From the NCBI GenBank assembly GCA_016647705.1, contig CM028327.1:11792365-11856364 (forward strand): DNA of 64,000 nt. Direction: 5' to 3'. Source of the stretch: Eucommia ulmoides (lineage: Eukaryota > Streptophyta > Magnoliopsida > Garryales > Eucommiaceae). The notes below the pieces were generated by a model that worked only from the letters and a program-made list of their open reading frames with translations, was not told the DNA's origin and did not search any database. This document shows, piece by piece, positions 61,938 through 64,000 of this stretch. A program made the position numbers and the translations under genes. Positions within the stretch are counted from its first letter, which is position 1; each line of letters begins with the position of its first letter.

Positions 61938-63154
61938 GAAATTATCGATTACTCATATCATTTTTTTTATTTTTTTTTACACAAATAACTCATTTTGTCT
62001 TTTTCTAACCAAAATACCATTCATGTAAACGTTGAATGTAACATTCAACAACTGTGGGTGTTGAATGTACCATCAATTGTTATTTTTTATTTTTATTTTT
62101 ATTTTTATTTATTTTTTTAATGATGTTATTTTTTTCTGACCAAAATATCTTTCATATGGATATTGAATATAACATTCAACATTTGTGGGTGTTGAATGTA
62201 ATATTAATTGTTCTTTGTTTTTTTCATCAATTGTTTTTTTTTTAATGATGTTATCTTTTTCTGATAAAAAATACATTTCATGTGGATGTTAAATGTAATA
62301 TTCAACACCTATAGATGTTGAATGCATCAATTGTTCTTTTTTTATTTTTTATTTTTTTATTTAAGATGTTACATTCAACATGTTGAATGTAACATCAATT
62401 GTTCTCTTGTTTTATGCGTCCACCGTTAAAAATCATATGATGTTATATTTAACACATGTAGATGTTGAATGTAATATCAATTATCACACACAAGTTATTT
62501 TTGTCACAAACAATGAAAACACCATTGATTTTGTTACAAAATAAACTGCAAATTGTAGCATACAAAGTGTAAATAGTCAAACACAATTGCAAGGTCCATC
62601 AAATTCTCTCTCTAATCCACAGAAATCTAAAACAAAGTGCCATCCCGAAAACGAAGATCCCCCAACAAAATTCAAACATTTTGTCTGATGCGAATTGGAG
62701 CGGAAAAAAACAAAATCGAAGCTTAAACAAAAATCGAACACAATTAGGAACAAACCACTAGATATTTATCAACAATCGCTAAGAGTTAGGGTTTCGCACC
62801 TTAGAAATTGAAGATTCCAAATACAAATCACGACGAAACAACGGTTTTGCACCTCAAAAATTGAAGATTCTGAGTACAAATCACGACGAAACAGTCGGAT
62901 CCCTGCAACTCCGCCAGATCTAGCCATCGCCATCGCCGATTCGACATCATGATCAATAGCAACGGTGGGAGGGGTATTTCGGTAAACTCGTCCCTCGCCA
63001 TTTTCGAAAATGGGAGTTTTCGGTGCAAGATTTACAGGCGATGAGAGTAATCGGTGCAAGAAACAGGGGTCGATGGGAGTCATCGATGCATTAAAAAGGC
63101 GGTAGGAGTAGGCGGAAAATAATTCTTTTTTTTTTTGGAGTAATCGGTAATTTT
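61938..63154. mobile_element. Mutator-like or related non-autonomous element
   Basis: Inverted ends AAATTATCGATTACTC (left) and AAATTACCGATTACTC (right, inverted) enclose about 1.2 kb. The interior has three or four tandem units with GTTGAATGTAACATTCAAC palindromes (62030-62480). Near the right end, two copies of a segment ending CAAATCACGACGAAAC lie at 62790-62895. No transposase. Target duplication not resolved, so the superfamily is tentative. Confidence 0.5.
62030..62480. repeat. Tandem units with GTTGAATGTAACATTCAAC palindromes
   Basis: Units of about 115-125 bp begin near 62030, 62150, 62275 and 62360. Each has the palindrome, a second GTTGAATGTA step and a CATCAATTGTT tail followed by T-rich DNA. 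Confidence 0.8.
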
Positions 63155-63398
63155 CTCTTTTTGTTCCTCTAAGGCACTTTGGTACATAGTCTTCCTTTTT
63201 ATTAACAAATTAACCATATTTGACCTTCAATTTATGTATTATGCCATTATACAACATCTATAGTCGTTGAAATAAAAATGGAAACTCCATTAAATCATGA
63301 AGCGAACCATGTTTAAAGATATCAACATTATGAACGTTTTCAATTAAAAAAAAAAAAAAAAAATATCATTTTAATGTACAATTCATACTCTTCATTTT

Positions 63399-63408
63399 GA
63401 TATATATA

Positions 63409-63439
<31 letters not shown>

Positions 63440-63440
63440 A
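63399..63440. repeat. (TA)n / (TAGATA)n microsatellite
   Basis: A TA run passes into TAGATA repeats. Just upstream lies an 18-bp A run. Confidence 0.9.
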
Positions 63441-63479
63441 TATTTTATATTTTTTATTATTATTATTATTTTTTTTTTG

Positions 63480-64000
63480 AAAAAAATTACAAACTTATGA
63501 ATGTTCACAACACTATCAAATTAGAGCGATATTGGTAGAGATTATATTTTCTTAAAATATTTGAATCCTACGCTACTCACTCGTTATTCTCTTTCATATT
63601 TAGACTTATTTTCTTCCTTTGGTTTTAGATGTACTACCACTTTGGGTTATTATTCAGGTTCTGAATATGCAAATTAATGTCTCCTTTAACTGTGAACATT
63701 CACATTTTATTTTGTTATTTTGAACTTTTAATACAATGGTTACAATGATTGTTGTTAAAATACTATGAATGTTCACGACATCTAATGTGAATATCTACAT
63801 TTGTGACTTCCCTTCACAATAAATATCAAATTATTAATGTAAAATATTCAAATATTGTACTACATTTTACCGACCGTATTTATATTGTAAACATTTACAT
63901 TCTCTTTATTATAATTTGTTGTAACATTAAGTTTTAGATGCACTATCACATTACATATTGTCAGGTCTTGCATATGTAAATGAATGTTTAGTTTAATTGT
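63480..64000. repeat. Tandem repeat of about 309 bp, running off the window
   Basis: GTTTTAGATG.ACTA.CAC followed by CAGGT.CTG.ATATG.AAAT.AATGT appears at 63622 and again at 63931. Related GAATGTTCAC steps recur at 63498, 63690 and 63768. Only about one and a half units are inside the window. Confidence 0.65.

Noticed and set aside
1-64000. Search for tRNA, rRNA, CRISPR, bacterial operons or a new defence-type system
   Set aside because: No cloverleaf with A/B boxes, no rRNA core sequence, and no regular spacer arrays were seen. The tandem arrays have no unique spacers. The window is a plant gene-poor, repeat-rich region.

Overview
The window looks like nuclear DNA of a flowering plant, probably a eudicot. 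It is AT-rich, has GT-AG introns, carries two plant-type genes with conserved intron positions, and is mostly nested transposable elements. I cannot name the species. No rRNA, tRNA, CRISPR array or bacterial-type operon was seen.

Only two host genes are supported, both on the + strand and both apparently intact. The first (40291-46253) is a four-exon purple-acid-phosphatase-like gene of the PAP29 type. Its last coding exon encodes only about 11 residues and lies 2.8 kb beyond exon 3, across an intron holding a Ty1/copia relic. The second (47221-61191) is a six-exon WAT1-related (MtN21/EamA, UMAMIT-type) transporter. Its fourth intron is about 12.2 kb because a Ty1/copia element (minus strand) sits in it, and a 5.9-kb hAT-type DNA transposon with an 8-bp target duplication sits inside the copia. 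The hAT appears to carry a captured exon of an IST1-like ESCRT gene, with splice sites still recognisable.

Left part (1-28 kb): A-rich tandem arrays (about 0.24-1.06 kb); three more minisatellites (2.8-5.4 kb), one built of short palindromes; five copies (A-E) of a Ty3/gypsy LTR family of 1.8-3.2 kb in both orientations, three with 5-bp target duplications typical of solo LTRs; a large foldback element (12.08-17.66 kb) whose arms contain further palindromes and which is split by LTR copy C; a gene-free stretch (17.7-20.9 kb); a PIF/Harbinger-like element (20.86-21.92 kb); and another LTR-like relic split by copies D and E.

Middle (28.8-38.6 kb): a non-coding LTR element with about 0.39-kb LTRs, a primer-binding-like site and a polypurine tract. 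Its interior holds a hairpin-forming minisatellite, interrupted by a solo LTR (X) that is itself interrupted by a second solo LTR (Y1). A sister copy (Y2) sits elsewhere in the same host element. The nesting gives a readable order of insertion.

Right end (61.2-64 kb): AT-rich DNA, a Mutator-like element with palindromic repeats, and the start of a tandem repeat of about 309 bp running off the edge. All boundaries and identities were read by eye. No alignment or database search was run.
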